Positions 1-7,889 of a stretch of DNA of 64,000 nucleotides are shown one piece after another. The notes below the pieces were generated by a model, which worked only from the letters and a program-made list of their open reading frames with translations, was not told where the DNA came from and searched no databases. Within the stretch, counting starts at the first letter, position 1. Each line of letters begins with the position of its first letter. The position numbers and the translations under genes were made by a program. This DNA comes from Arthrobacter ruber (GTDB lineage: Bacteria; Actinomycetota; Actinomycetes; Actinomycetales; Micrococcaceae): contig NZ_PPTH01000016.1 in the NCBI RefSeq assembly GCF_002954225.1, positions 191,114-255,113 of the forward strand. The letters are read 5' to 3'.

Positions 1-812
1 TCCAGCTGTACCTCTGGACGGACCGTGATCGCTCCATGGAACTGATCGCGCGGGCCGCCGCCGCCGGGAACGACACCCTCATGGTCACGGTGGACACCGC
101 CGTCGCCGGCGCCCGCCTCCGCGACGTCCGCAACGGCATGACCATCCCGCCCGCGCTGACCCTGAAGACCGTCGTCGACGCCTCCTACCGGCCGGCCTGG
201 TGGTTCAACTTCCTCACACACGAGCCGCTCGCGTTCGCCTCGCTCTCGCGCTACTCGGGCACGGTCGCGGACCTCATCAATTCGATGTTCGACCCCACCC
301 TCACGTTCGAGGACCTCGACTGGCTGCGCGGCGTCTGGAAGGGCAACCTCGTGGTCAAGGGCATCCAGACCCTCGACGACGCGAAGAAGGCCGTGGACCA
401 CGGCGCGGACGGCATCATCCTGTCCAATCACGGCGGGCGGCAGCTCGACCGTGCACCGGTCCCCCTGCACCTCCTGCCGCACGTCGCCGCGGAGCTGAAG
501 GGCAAGACGGACATCATCCTCGACACGGGCATCATGAGCGGCGGGGACATCGTCGCGGCCCTGGCCCTCGGCGCCGACTTCACGCTGATCGGGCGCGCCT
601 ACCTCTACGGCCTCATGGCAGGCGGTCGCGCGGGGGTGGACCGCACCATCGCGATCCTCGGCGCCCAGACCGTCCGTACCATGCAGCTGCTCGGCGTCAA
701 CCGGATCGCCGATCTCACCCCGGACCACGTCCGGCTGCTCGGCAGCGCGACCGCCGGTCCGACGGGCACCGCGACGGGCACCGACCTCCCCGGCGCCGCC
801 ATCACCCTCTGA
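1..812 (+). CDS. lldD: L-lactate dehydrogenase, FMN-dependent (3' part)
   Basis: This is the C-terminal part of a cytosolic or membrane-associated FMN alpha-hydroxy-acid dehydrogenase that oxidises L-lactate to pyruvate. The frame already runs in at base 3 ([11 protein letters not shown]), so the N-terminal third lies outside the window. SNHGGRQLD carries the catalytic His and the substrate-binding Arg of the family. [20 protein letters not shown] and [12 protein letters not shown] are the FMN-phosphate loops. The actinobacterial lldD signature [13 protein letters not shown] near the left edge favours lactate over glycolate or mandelate as substrate. The frame ends with TGA at 810-812, followed by a hairpin. 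Substrate is inferred from family resemblance. Confidence 0.9.
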   Translation, partial: QLYLWTDRDRSMELIARAAAAGNDTLMVTVDTAVAGARLRDVRNGMTIPPALTLKTVVDASYRPAWWFNFLTHEPLAFASLSRYSGTVADLINSMFDPTLTFEDLDWLRGVWKGNLVVKGIQTLDDAKKAVDHGADGIILSNHGGRQLDRAPVPLHLLPHVAAELKGKTDIILDTGIMSGGDIVAALALGADFTLIGRAYLYGLMAGGRAGVDRTIAILGAQTVRTMQLLGVNRIADLTPDHVRLLGSATAGPTGTATGTDLPGAAITL

Positions 813-822
813 GCAGCCCTCT

Positions 823-849
823 TCCGCCCTGCCCCGTCGGGAGGGCGGA
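823..849 (+). terminator. Hairpin downstream of lldD
   Basis: An 8-base perfect stem (TCCGCCCT / AGGGCGGA) with an 11-base loop lies 10 bases after the lldD stop. It has no T-run, as is common for GC-rich actinobacterial terminators. Confidence 0.45.
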
Positions 850-1051
850 CACGCCCTTCCTGACGCCGTCGGAGAGGTGTTCCCGCCCTCCCGACGCATC
901 GCTCCCCGGCGGCACCGGTGCTGCGCACCGCCCGCTGGCGACCATCACGTCTCGATCCGGTCCCGGACACAAGAAAAGCCTTGTCAGGGGACTATTATTC
1001 ATCCAGTGGCATCGCCTGGGGGCGGGCCCGGATAAGTCTGGGGAGACGAAT

Positions 1052-1372
1052 ATGGAGCGTAGGCGGAGGCACTTTCCGTTGCGTTACAGGCGCGCGAGGT
1101 CACTGCTCTACGTGATCGGCCTGTTCTGGCTGTGGCTGTGGCTGGGCAGCGCCGCACTGATGGCCGGGCTCTATCATTCGCCCGTCCATGCGGCCCTCGC
1201 GATGTACGCCATCGCCGTCGTCGTGCTGGTCTCGATTCCCGCCGCCCTGCTCGCGGCCATCCGGATGCTCATGACCCGCCCGCACCGCGAGGCGGCCGTG
1301 GTGCCCCTGAGGCGCCGGCCCCAGCAGCCCCTCGAACCCGCCGAATGGTGGTACGACGAGCGGGTCTCCTGA
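1052..1372 (+). CDS. Small two-helix membrane protein, unknown function
   Basis: A 106-residue protein of unknown function. The start ATG is preceded by GGGGAGA at a good distance, which is why it is chosen over the longer open frame upstream. The N terminus is very basic (MERRRRHFPLRYRR). Two hydrophobic segments follow (about residues 17-40 and 48-75), then a basic cytoplasmic tail ending EPAEWWYDERVS. The positive-inside pattern suggests both termini are cytoplasmic. A TATTAT box at 993-998 could be the -10 of its promoter, but no good -35 is visible. I do not recognise a family. Confidence 0.7.
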   Translation: MERRRRHFPLRYRRARSLLYVIGLFWLWLWLGSAALMAGLYHSPVHAALAMYAIAVVVLVSIPAALLAAIRMLMTRPHREAAVVPLRRRPQQPLEPAEWWYDERVS

Positions 1373-1605
1373 CCTGACCGCTGCGCCGGACCAGGAAGCC
1401 GGAGGCGCAGGTGGACCGGTCACGCTGCGGCGGGATCACCTGGATGAGGAGTTCTCCGCCGGAGAGGTCAGCACCCGGCAGGTCGATGCCCTCGGCGGTG
1501 TCCGCGTCCTCGAAGCCGACGGACGAGGACTGCCCTGCTGCCGCGGTTCGCGTGGAACGCCTCCCGAAAGTAGTGGACGCTGCGGGCGCTGCGCTGGCAC
1601 GCTGA
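1373..1605. other. Gene-poor stretch before the DUF2243 gene
   Basis: No convincing gene is visible. One forward frame from about 1396 to 1500 reads as plausible protein (containing LRRDHLDEEFSAGEV and ALGGVRVLEADG) but has no start site and no recognised family, so it may be a decayed remnant. No repeat or clear terminator is seen. Confidence 0.3.
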
Positions 1606-1713
1606 AGGCGTCCACACCCTCCGACGACGGGCACTCCCATCGCATCGTCCATTCCTCCCGCTGCCCGTGACCGACAGGACGACGGCGCCCTGCTGCAGCG
1701 TCGCAACGTCCTC

Positions 1714-2133
1714 GTGGGATTCCTGTTCGGCTGCGGCATCATCGCCTTCGTCGACGAGGCCGTGTTCCACCAGCTCCTCCACTGGCACCACTTCTACGAC
1801 CGGTCCACCCCGGCCGCAGGACTGGTGTCCGACGGCGTCTTCCACGCCTTCAGCTGGTTCGCCACCGTGGCCTCACTCTTCCTCTTCGCGGACCTGAGAC
1901 GGCGGGGTGCCCTCTCCACGCGCCGATGGGTGGCCGGGATCCTGATGGGCATCGGGGCCTTCCAGCTGTTCGACGGCGTGGTGCAGCACAAGCTCCTCGA
2001 CCTCCATGAGATCCGCTACGGGGTGGAGCTGCTCCCCTACGACCTCGCCTGGAACGGCGCGGCCCTGGCTTTCCTGGTGGCGGGGGTGCTCCTGGTCCGC
2101 CGCACCGCGCACCGGAGCGTCGGCGATGCGTGA
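1714..2133 (+). CDS. DUF2243 membrane protein
   Basis: A four-helix membrane protein of the DUF2243 family; function is not established. Recognisable family words are FVDEAVFHQLLHWHHFYD, GVFHAFSW, FQLFDGVVQHKLLDLHEIR and DLAWNGAAL. The start is uncertain. GTG 1714 is the first usual start codon in frame, but family-like sequence (ALLQRRNVLVGFLFG) already begins about 10 codons earlier, and the frame is open from 1606 without an ATG or GTG. A GTG at 1667 reads MTDR in another frame, so a one-base slip near 1690 or a CTG start is possible. The 3' end overlaps the CtaG-like gene by 8 bases, implying translational coupling. Confidence 0.8.
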   Translation: MGFLFGCGIIAFVDEAVFHQLLHWHHFYDRSTPAAGLVSDGVFHAFSWFATVASLFLFADLRRRGALSTRRWVAGILMGIGAFQLFDGVVQHKLLDLHEIRYGVELLPYDLAWNGAALAFLVAGVLLVRRTAHRSVGDA

Positions 2134-2977
2134 GGGACCCCACCACCCCGGCCCGGCACCGGGCGGGGAAGCCCTCGGAGCCTTCGCACTGGACACCGCC
2201 GTCGTCCTCGTGTGGCTCGGGCTGGCCGCCCTCTATCTGGTCGCCGGGCGCGCCGGCGTCCTGCGGGGGCGGACCGGGTGGCCGCTACGCCGCACCACTG
2301 CCTGGCTCATCGGCACGGGATTCGGGGTCGTCGCCACGGCGGGCCCGCTCGCACAGGCGGCCGGCAGCAGCCTGACCGCGCACATGGCGGCCCATCTGCT
2401 GCTCGGCATGCTCGTGCCGCTGCTGCTCGTCCTCGGTGCTCCGGGGACCCTCTTCCTGCGGGCGGTCTCCGCGAGGACAGGACGGCACTACGCCCGATTG
2501 GCCGGTTCTGCGCCCGTCCGGCTGGCCGCACATCCGCTGATGGCCGGCCTTCTCGCCGCAGGCCCGACGGCCGTCCTCTACTGGGACCCGGCGGCATTCG
2601 CCCTGCTGCACCACCCCGTGTCCGGGCCCCTGCTGCACGTCCACTTCGTGGCGGCGGGAACGCTCTTCGCCTACGCGGTCGTCGGACCGGACCCGAACCC
2701 GCACAGGGCCGCTCCCTGGCTGAGGGGCGTCGCGATCCTCACGACGATCGCAGTGCACGCTGTGGTGGGGAAGCACCTCTACGCCGTCGCCGGTCAGGGC
2801 TCCTGGCCGTCCGACGCTGAGCAGGCGGCCCAGCTGATGTACTACGGCGGGGATGCCGTACATGTGCTGCTGCTCGTGGTGTTCTGCACGCAGGTCTACC
2901 GGACCGCCGGACGACGCCTGCGGCGCCGGGCGACGCCGTCGGCCCGGGGACGACTCGGCAGCGCCGGGGCCGCCTGA
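2126..2977 (+). CDS. Cytochrome c oxidase assembly protein, CtaG (caa3) family
   Basis: A 283-residue polytopic membrane protein of the caa3-type CtaG family, thought to help copper insertion or assembly of the terminal oxidase. At least seven hydrophobic helices can be traced. Family landmarks are the histidines in LTAHMAAHLLLGMLVPLLLV, the LGAPG turn, LHHPVSGPLLHVHFVAAG, and MYYGGDAVHVLLL near the C terminus. The ATG lies inside the end of the DUF2243 gene (8-base overlap), so the two proteins are probably made together. The DUF2243-CtaG pairing is a recurrent actinobacterial arrangement. No oxidase subunit genes are nearby, so the exact client is unknown. Confidence 0.85.
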   Translation: MREGPHHPGPAPGGEALGAFALDTAVVLVWLGLAALYLVAGRAGVLRGRTGWPLRRTTAWLIGTGFGVVATAGPLAQAAGSSLTAHMAAHLLLGMLVPLLLVLGAPGTLFLRAVSARTGRHYARLAGSAPVRLAAHPLMAGLLAAGPTAVLYWDPAAFALLHHPVSGPLLHVHFVAAGTLFAYAVVGPDPNPHRAAPWLRGVAILTTIAVHAVVGKHLYAVAGQGSWPSDAEQAAQLMYYGGDAVHVLLLVVFCTQVYRTAGRRLRRRATPSARGRLGSAGAA

Positions 2978-3055
2978 CACGGAGCGACGGGTGCCCGGTC
3001 TTGTAGGGTGATCGGCACAGGGGCCGCCGGGCCCCGTCATCCATGGGGGTCTTCG

Positions 3056-3106
3056 ATGTCGCGTGTCCTGTTCCTGCCCGTCCTCGCCGCCGTCGAGGAG
3101 GGCTAG
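3056..3106 (+). other. Possible 16-residue leader ORF
   Basis: ATG TCG CGT ... TAG encodes MSRVLFLPVLAAVEEG and stops 2 bases before the next ATG. A GGGGG tract precedes it, and its last codons contain the GAGGAGG ribosome site of the SHOCT gene. It could be a coupling leader or chance. Confidence 0.2.
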
Positions 3107-3108
3107 TC

Positions 3109-3369
3109 ATGCGCCTCGAAGGCTGGCACATCATCATCCTGCTCGGTCTCGTGGTGGCGCTGGCGGTGCTCGTGGGCATCGCCCTGCTGGTCACGGGGGC
3201 GCGCCGGGGCGCCGGCACCGGGGACGGAACCGCTACCCGACCGCCCGACACGGCAGCGGCACCGGCGGGCAAGGAGCAGCGCCTGCAGGAACTCGACGAC
3301 CTCCTCCGCCGACAGGTGATCCGGGAGGACGAGTACAGGGAGGCCCGGCAGCGGATCGTCGATTCCTAG
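3109..3369 (+). CDS. SHOCT-domain small membrane protein
   Basis: An 86-residue protein with one N-terminal membrane helix (GWHIIILLGLVVALAVLVG), a low-complexity linker rich in Thr, Pro and Ala, and a C-terminal SHOCT domain. The SHOCT signature is RLQELDDLLRRQVIREDEYREARQRI, read here as two short helices around residues 56-83 with the typical turn RQVI.EDEY. SHOCT domains are thought to mediate oligomerisation; the cellular role is unknown. The start is fixed by GAGGAGGGC eight bases upstream; an in-frame ATG at 3043 has no such site. Confidence 0.8.
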   Translation: MRLEGWHIIILLGLVVALAVLVGIALLVTGARRGAGTGDGTATRPPDTAAAPAGKEQRLQELDDLLRRQVIREDEYREARQRIVDS

Positions 3370-3393
3370 GTGCGGCCCCATCGCATCGCGGAG

Positions 3394-3441
3394 TGGACAC
3401 GAGTAGGTCAGTCCGCATATAACTAGTTTATAGAACTAGTT
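3394..3441 (+). promoter_or_regulatory. Promoter with paired AACTAGTT palindromes
   Basis: TGGACA (3394-3399), an 18-base spacer and TATAAC (3418-3423) form a good sigma-70-type promoter for the 3483 gene. The self-complementary octamer AACTAGTT occurs at 3421-3428 and again at 3434-3441, overlapping the -10 box and the expected start point. This looks like a repressor operator. The stretch is strikingly AT-rich compared with its surroundings. Confidence 0.6.
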
Positions 3442-3482
3442 AGCAGTATGGTTCGTATTCTTGACCCGAAAGTGAGAGAGCC

Positions 3483-3917
3483 ATGACGCAGACAATCGAT
3501 GACGCTGTCGGCGCAGACGACACCGCGGTAGGGGCTCCCCTGCACTGCGGTGACCCCATGACACTGCGCGAGACCTCCTACCGGGGGTCCTCCTACGGGA
3601 TGGTCCTGCAGCCGGTGCCGGCATCCGATGTCGAGCTCGTCTGGGCCTGCTCGTGCGGGTTCCAGCTCTCCCATGAGGAGCCCCGGGAACTCGCCCTTCC
3701 CCTGACCCCGGCCCTACGGCGGGTCGCCGCCGCGGCAGCGGACGTGGAGTCGCTGCAGTGGGACCTCGACCAGCGGACGGCCGAGCTCGAAGCAGCGGTG
3801 GTGCGGGCGGCCGAGAGCGGCGCGGCGATCATCGACATCGCCGAGGCTGCAGACCTCGAGCCCGCCGACGTGCGGCAGCTCGCCTGGGCTGATCCGCTGC
3901 TCGTCGACGTAGGCTAG
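3483..3917 (+). CDS. Hypothetical protein with CxG/CSCG cysteine pairs
   Basis: A 144-residue protein that I do not recognise. Residues 20-60 contain LHCGDPM and WACSCGFQ, spaced like a small zinc ribbon in which two of the usual four cysteines are present as C-x-C and one as H-C-G. Residues 75-144 are helical and Ala/Glu/Asp-rich, including a likely coiled segment (VESLQWDLDQRTAELEAAVV) and an HTH-like region (AAIIDIAEAADLEPADVRQLA). The ATG follows GAGAGAG. The promoter upstream carries two palindromes, suggesting repression by a dimeric regulator. Function is unknown; DNA binding is only a guess. Confidence 0.65.
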   Translation: MTQTIDDAVGADDTAVGAPLHCGDPMTLRETSYRGSSYGMVLQPVPASDVELVWACSCGFQLSHEEPRELALPLTPALRRVAAAAADVESLQWDLDQRTAELEAAVVRAAESGAAIIDIAEAADLEPADVRQLAWADPLLVDVG

Positions 3918-3987
3918 ACGCCAGGTCGCCCCTGCCGGGGCCGACGTCCAGCCCTCACGGGCCCGCCCGAGGGGAGCCACCGACGCC

Positions 3988-5304
3988 ATGAACGAGCCTG
4001 CCTGGATCGAGCACGCCATCTGGTGGCAGGTGTACCCGCTGGGCTTCACCGGCGCGGAGAAGACCGCCACCCCGGAGCCCGCGGCCGAGCACCGGCTGCT
4101 GGATCTGGTGCCCTGGCTGGACTACGCGCAGGGTCTCGGCGCATCGGGGCTGGCCCTCGGTCCCGTGTTCGCCGCCGAGACGCACGGCTACGACACCACC
4201 GACTATTTCCGGATCGATCCCCGCCTCGGGAGCCTCGAGGATTTCGACACGCTCGTCGCCGAGGCGCACCGGCGCGGCCTGCGGGTCCTGCTCGACGGCG
4301 TCTTCAACCACACGGGGAGATCGTTCACACCCTTCCAAGACGTCCTCGCCCAGGGACCCGGTGCCGCCACGGCTTCGTGGTTCTCCCTCGACTGGCCCGG
4401 GGACGCCGGTGCCGGCACGGAACCCGGATACCGGGACTTCGAGGGCCATCACCACCTGGTGGCGCTCAACCACGACGAACCCGCGGTCGCGGACTTCGTC
4501 GTCGACGTCATGGAGTACTGGCTTGCCCGGGGCGCCGACGGCTGGCGGCTGGACGCCGCCTACGCTGTCCCGTCCTCGTTCTGGGCCGCGGTGACGGCCC
4601 GCGTCCGCGCCGCACACCCCGAGGCGTACTTCGTCGGCGAGTACATCCACGGCGACTACGCCGGGCAGGTCCGGGCAGGAGGACTCGACTCGGCCACCCA
4701 GTACGAACTGTGGAAGGCCGTCTGGAGCTCCCTCAACGACACCAACTTCTTCGAGCTCGCCGCCGCACTCGAACGGCACAACGCACTCCTGGGATCCTTC
4801 GCGCCGCTGACCTTCATCGGCAACCACGACGTGACCCGGATCGCGAGCAGGCTCACCGATCCCGCACTGCTGGCACACGCCGTCGTCGTCCTGCTCACCG
4901 TCGGCGGCACGCCGTCCCTCTACTACGGGGACGAGCAGGGCTACCGCGGCATCAAGGAGGACAGGGCGGGGGGCGACGACGACGTGCGACCGCTCTTCCC
5001 ACCCTCACCGGCCGACCTCTCACCGCTCGGACGTCCCGTCTACGAGGTGCACCAGCAGCTCATCGGCCTCCGGCGCCGCCACCCGTGGCTGCACCGCGCC
5101 ACCACCGAGGTGATGCACCTCTCCAACGAGCTCCTGGCCTACCGCGTCGCGGACGGCCCGGACGCCCTCGTGGTCGCGTTGAACCTCTCGCCCGAGCCAC
5201 GCGCCGTCGACGCCGGCGCGGCCACCGTCCTCGCGGGCAGGGCCACGATCCGGGGCGGGACCTCCGTGCTCCTCCCGCCCCGGGGATGGGCCGTCCTCGC
5301 CTGA
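3988..5304 (+). CDS. Alpha-amylase family glycosyl hydrolase (GH13)
   Basis: A 438-residue cytoplasmic GH13 enzyme with no signal peptide. The four family regions are clear. Region I is DGVFNHTG (103-110). Region II is GWRLDAAY with the nucleophile Asp189. Region III is VGEY with acid/base Glu218. Region IV is FIGNHD with Asp281. The N terminus IWWQVYPLGFTGA resembles small maltodextrin or alpha-glucoside hydrolases rather than secreted amylases. A short C-terminal beta domain ends the protein. GAGGGGAG precedes the ATG. It probably acts on imported alpha-glucans or oligosaccharides; the precise substrate cannot be read from sequence. Confidence 0.88.
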   Translation: MNEPAWIEHAIWWQVYPLGFTGAEKTATPEPAAEHRLLDLVPWLDYAQGLGASGLALGPVFAAETHGYDTTDYFRIDPRLGSLEDFDTLVAEAHRRGLRVLLDGVFNHTGRSFTPFQDVLAQGPGAATASWFSLDWPGDAGAGTEPGYRDFEGHHHLVALNHDEPAVADFVVDVMEYWLARGADGWRLDAAYAVPSSFWAAVTARVRAAHPEAYFVGEYIHGDYAGQVRAGGLDSATQYELWKAVWSSLNDTNFFELAAALERHNALLGSFAPLTFIGNHDVTRIASRLTDPALLAHAVVVLLTVGGTPSLYYGDEQGYRGIKEDRAGGDDDVRPLFPPSPADLSPLGRPVYEVHQQLIGLRRRHPWLHRATTEVMHLSNELLAYRVADGPDALVVALNLSPEPRAVDAGAATVLAGRATIRGGTSVLLPPRGWAVLA

Positions 5305-5395
5305 GCCCTCGCCTGACCCGCGGCGGACGGCACTGCCCAGCAGGGCGGTTCCGAGTGGATAATGGAGCCGAGACCGCATCGCAGAGGAGAACGGC

Positions 5396-5662
5396 ATGAG
5401 CGCGGAGGACCAGCTCCGGGACATCGACACGGTCGACTTCACGCCCTGGCCGCGGCCGGTGCCGCTGCACGTACTCAACGCCGTCAAGAAACTGCTCCTC
5501 GTGGCGGCGATCCTCGTGGGGCTGCACCAGCTGTTCCCCGCCACGACCCTCGGCTCGTCCCTGAGCAGCACCTTCACTCTGCTCGTGGTGATGTCGTGGC
5601 TCGGTCCGCTCGTGCGGATCCTCGCGGCGCGACCCTGGGGCAAGAAGGCCGCCGAGGAGTAG
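5396..5662 (+). CDS. Small two-helix membrane protein, hypothetical
   Basis: An 88-residue protein preceded by AGAGGAGA. It has an acidic N terminus (MSAEDQLRDIDTVDF), then two hydrophobic segments (about 31-48 and 58-74) separated by a short loop, and a basic/acidic tail GKKAAEE. No family is recognised. It follows the GH13 gene by 91 bases on the same strand and could be cotranscribed, though nothing links their functions. Confidence 0.65.
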   Translation: MSAEDQLRDIDTVDFTPWPRPVPLHVLNAVKKLLLVAAILVGLHQLFPATTLGSSLSSTFTLLVVMSWLGPLVRILAARPWGKKAAEE

Positions 5663-5761
5663 TCCGTCCGTGGAGATCACCGCAGCGGCCGGATGACCAG
5701 TGAATTCTCGGAGGCTGTCCGCAGTGCCCGGATGTCACGTCGTGGTGGTCCACTCGGTGGC

Positions 5762-5974
5762 ATGACACCTACCGACGGGCCACTGCCCGACAGCTCGCAC
5801 CTGCGCCAGGACATCAACATCCCCGAGGAAGCCGTGATCGACGAACCGGGCACATCCCCGGTCGGCGACACGTCCCTGCTCAACGCCGGTCAGCAGACGG
5901 CGGGCATGAGTCCTCTCGACGCGAGAGGCGGGCCCGGGTCGGATCCGGCACAACCGGACGCCGAGGAGAGTTAG
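5762..5974 (+). CDS. Small acidic, probably disordered protein
   Basis: A 70-residue hypothetical protein rich in Pro, Asp, Gly and Ser (MTPTDGPLPDSSHLRQDINIP...). It has no hydrophobic segment and is probably disordered. The word LRQDINIPEEAVIDEPG looks conserved in style, which supports coding. Two earlier in-frame ATGs (5693, 5732) exist without good ribosome sites; 5762 is chosen for its sequence character, but the start is uncertain. Confidence 0.5.
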   Translation: MTPTDGPLPDSSHLRQDINIPEEAVIDEPGTSPVGDTSLLNAGQQTAGMSPLDARGGPGSDPAQPDAEES

Positions 5975-6057
5975 GCCCCGCGGTCTCCGGCCGCCCGCTA
6001 CCCGCTCGGCCGGGCAGGACCAGTCCTGACTCCCGGCCGCACCGGCCACCGACGGAA

Positions 6058-6091
6058 GAAGCGAGGCTCCTGGTGACAGGAGCCTCGCTTC
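6058..6091. terminator. Bidirectional terminator hairpin
   Basis: A 13-base perfect stem (6058-6070 with 6079-6091, arm GAAGCGAGGCTCC) around an 8-base loop lies just beyond the 3' end of the minus-strand tRNA gene. It also follows the plus-strand 5762-5974 gene, so it can serve both. Confidence 0.8.
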
Positions 6092-6105
6092 GTCTTCCGG
6101 AACAG

Positions 6106-6178
6106 TGGAGCTTAGGGGAATCGAACCCCTGACCTTTTCATTGCGAACGAAACGCTCTACCAACTGAGCTAAAGCCCC
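6106..6178 (-). tRNA. tRNA-Ala (anticodon CGC)
   Basis: On the minus strand the sequence starts GGGGCTTTAGCTCAGTTGG and folds into a cloverleaf. The acceptor stem is GGGGCTT with AAGCTCC and one G-U pair. The D stem is GCTC/GAGC. The anticodon stem TTTCG/TGAAA closes the loop TTCGCAA, whose anticodon CGC reads GCG (Ala). The T arm is AGGGG-TTCGATT-CCCCT. The discriminator base is A at 6106 and CCA is not encoded. A strong terminator lies 15 bases beyond. Confidence 0.96.
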
Positions 6179-6290
6179 GGACACCACTTCCGAACACCAA
6201 CACTGTACCTGCGAGGAGCGGCTTAGCCCAAAGTCGCCCGGCGCCGGTACCGGGCCCGGCACCGTCGGACGCCGGGCGTAGTCTTCTTCC

Positions 6291-7853
6291 ATGCCCAGCA
6301 CCCCCTCCCAGGCAACGCCTGCGCCGCCCCGGAACGACGACGTCAGGCCCTGGCCCGCCCTGTGGTCGCTCGTCATCGGCTTCTTCATGATCCTCGTCGA
6401 TTCGACGATCGTGTCCGTCGCCACCCCGGCCATCATGGAGGGGCTGGACGCCGGTATCGACAGCGTCATCTGGGTGACCAGCGCGTACCTGCTGGCCTAC
6501 GCCGTGCCGCTGCTCGTGGCCGGTCGGCTCGGGGACCGCTTCGGGCCGAAGCGCGTCTACCTCGTGGGGCTCGTGGTCTTCACCCTCTCCAGCGCCTGGT
6601 GCGGCCTGTCCGGCTCGGTGGAGGCCCTCATTCTCGCGCGCGTGCTGCAGGGCCTGGGCGCCGCCCTCATGACCCCGCAGACCATGTCCGTCATCACCCG
6701 CATCTTCCCGCCGGAACGCCGCGGAGCCGCCATGGGCCTGTGGGGCTCGGTCGCAGGCATCGCCACCCTCGTCGGCCCGATCATGGGCGGGGTGCTCGTG
6801 GATTCCGCCGGCTGGGAATGGATCTTCTTCATCAACGTGCCCGTCGGCGTCGTCGGGTTCATCCTCGCGGCCCGCCTCGTACCCACCCTGCCCACGACGT
6901 CGCACCGATTCGACATGCTCGGCGTGTTCCTCAGCGCCGCGGGGCTGTTCTGCCTGGTGTTCGGCATCCAGGAGGGCGAGAGCTACGACTGGGGCACGAT
7001 CGCCGGACCCGTGTCCGTGTGGTCGCTCATCATCACGGGCATCGTGCTGCTCGTCGGCTTCGTGGTCTGGCAGAAGCTCAACCGCGGGGAGCCGCTGGTC
7101 CCGCTCAGGCTGTTCGGTGACCGCAACTTCTCCCTGGCCAACACCTCGATCACCGCCATGGGCTTCGCGATCACCACCATGTCGCTGCCGCTGATGCTCT
7201 ACGCGCAGACCGTGCGCGGTCTCTCCCCCACCCAGGCCGCGCTCCTGCTCACCCCCATGGCCGTCATCTCGGGCGTCCTCGCCCCGTTCGTCGGCAAGTA
7301 CGTCCAGCGCAGCAACCCCAAGTACATCGCCATCGCGGGGTTCGCCGGCATGTCGGCCGCCCTGTTCTGGATGGGTTCCATCCTCACGCCGGACGTCCCG
7401 ATCTGGCAGCTCCTGCTGCCGGTGTCGCTGCTGGGCCTGGCGAGCGCCGGGATCTGGGCGCCGGTGTCCCTGACGGCCACCCGCAACCTCGCGCCGTCGC
7501 TCGCGGGTGCCGGCTCGGGGGTGTACAACACCACGCGGCAGATGGGCGCGGTCCTCGGGAGCGCGGCCATCGCGGCCATGATGCAGTCGCGCCTGACGTC
7601 GAACCTCGGCGGCGGCGGGATGAGCGCCACCCCGGGCGCGGCCCTGCCAGACGAGGCCAGGGCAGGCTACGCCCTGTCGATGGGCCAGTCGCTCTACCTG
7701 CCCGCGACCGTCATCATCCTCGGGTTCGCCGCGGCCCTGTTCTTCGCCAGGCCCCAGCAGAACCGCGTGTGGGACGGCGATGCGGGTGCCGCCGGACCGG
7801 CCGCCGACGCATCGGGGCACCGGCCGCGGGAAGCGACGCGCGCCGACTCCTGA
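6291..7853 (+). CDS. DHA2-family MFS drug exporter (EmrB/QacA type)
   Basis: A 520-residue proton-driven efflux pump with about 14 hydrophobic helices. Family marks are motif D1 in helix 1 (MILVDSTIVSVATPAIM), motif A after helix 2 (GRLGDRFGPKRVYLVG), motif B in helix 4 (LILARVLQGLGAALMTP) and motif C in helix 5 (GLWGSVAGIATLVGPIMGG). The C-terminal tail is hydrophilic. It likely exports drugs, dyes or similar toxic compounds; the substrate is not readable. It is monocistronic and starts about 110 bases from the divergent tRNA gene. No adjacent TetR/MarR regulator is present, unlike many relatives. Confidence 0.92.
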   Translation: MPSTPSQATPAPPRNDDVRPWPALWSLVIGFFMILVDSTIVSVATPAIMEGLDAGIDSVIWVTSAYLLAYAVPLLVAGRLGDRFGPKRVYLVGLVVFTLSSAWCGLSGSVEALILARVLQGLGAALMTPQTMSVITRIFPPERRGAAMGLWGSVAGIATLVGPIMGGVLVDSAGWEWIFFINVPVGVVGFILAARLVPTLPTTSHRFDMLGVFLSAAGLFCLVFGIQEGESYDWGTIAGPVSVWSLIITGIVLLVGFVVWQKLNRGEPLVPLRLFGDRNFSLANTSITAMGFAITTMSLPLMLYAQTVRGLSPTQAALLLTPMAVISGVLAPFVGKYVQRSNPKYIAIAGFAGMSAALFWMGSILTPDVPIWQLLLPVSLLGLASAGIWAPVSLTATRNLAPSLAGAGSGVYNTTRQMGAVLGSAAIAAMMQSRLTSNLGGGGMSATPGAALPDEARAGYALSMGQSLYLPATVIILGFAAALFFARPQQNRVWDGDAGAAGPAADASGHRPREATRADS

Positions 7854-7889
7854 GCCGTTGCCTCGGAGAACTACCGGTAGGCTCGTACC

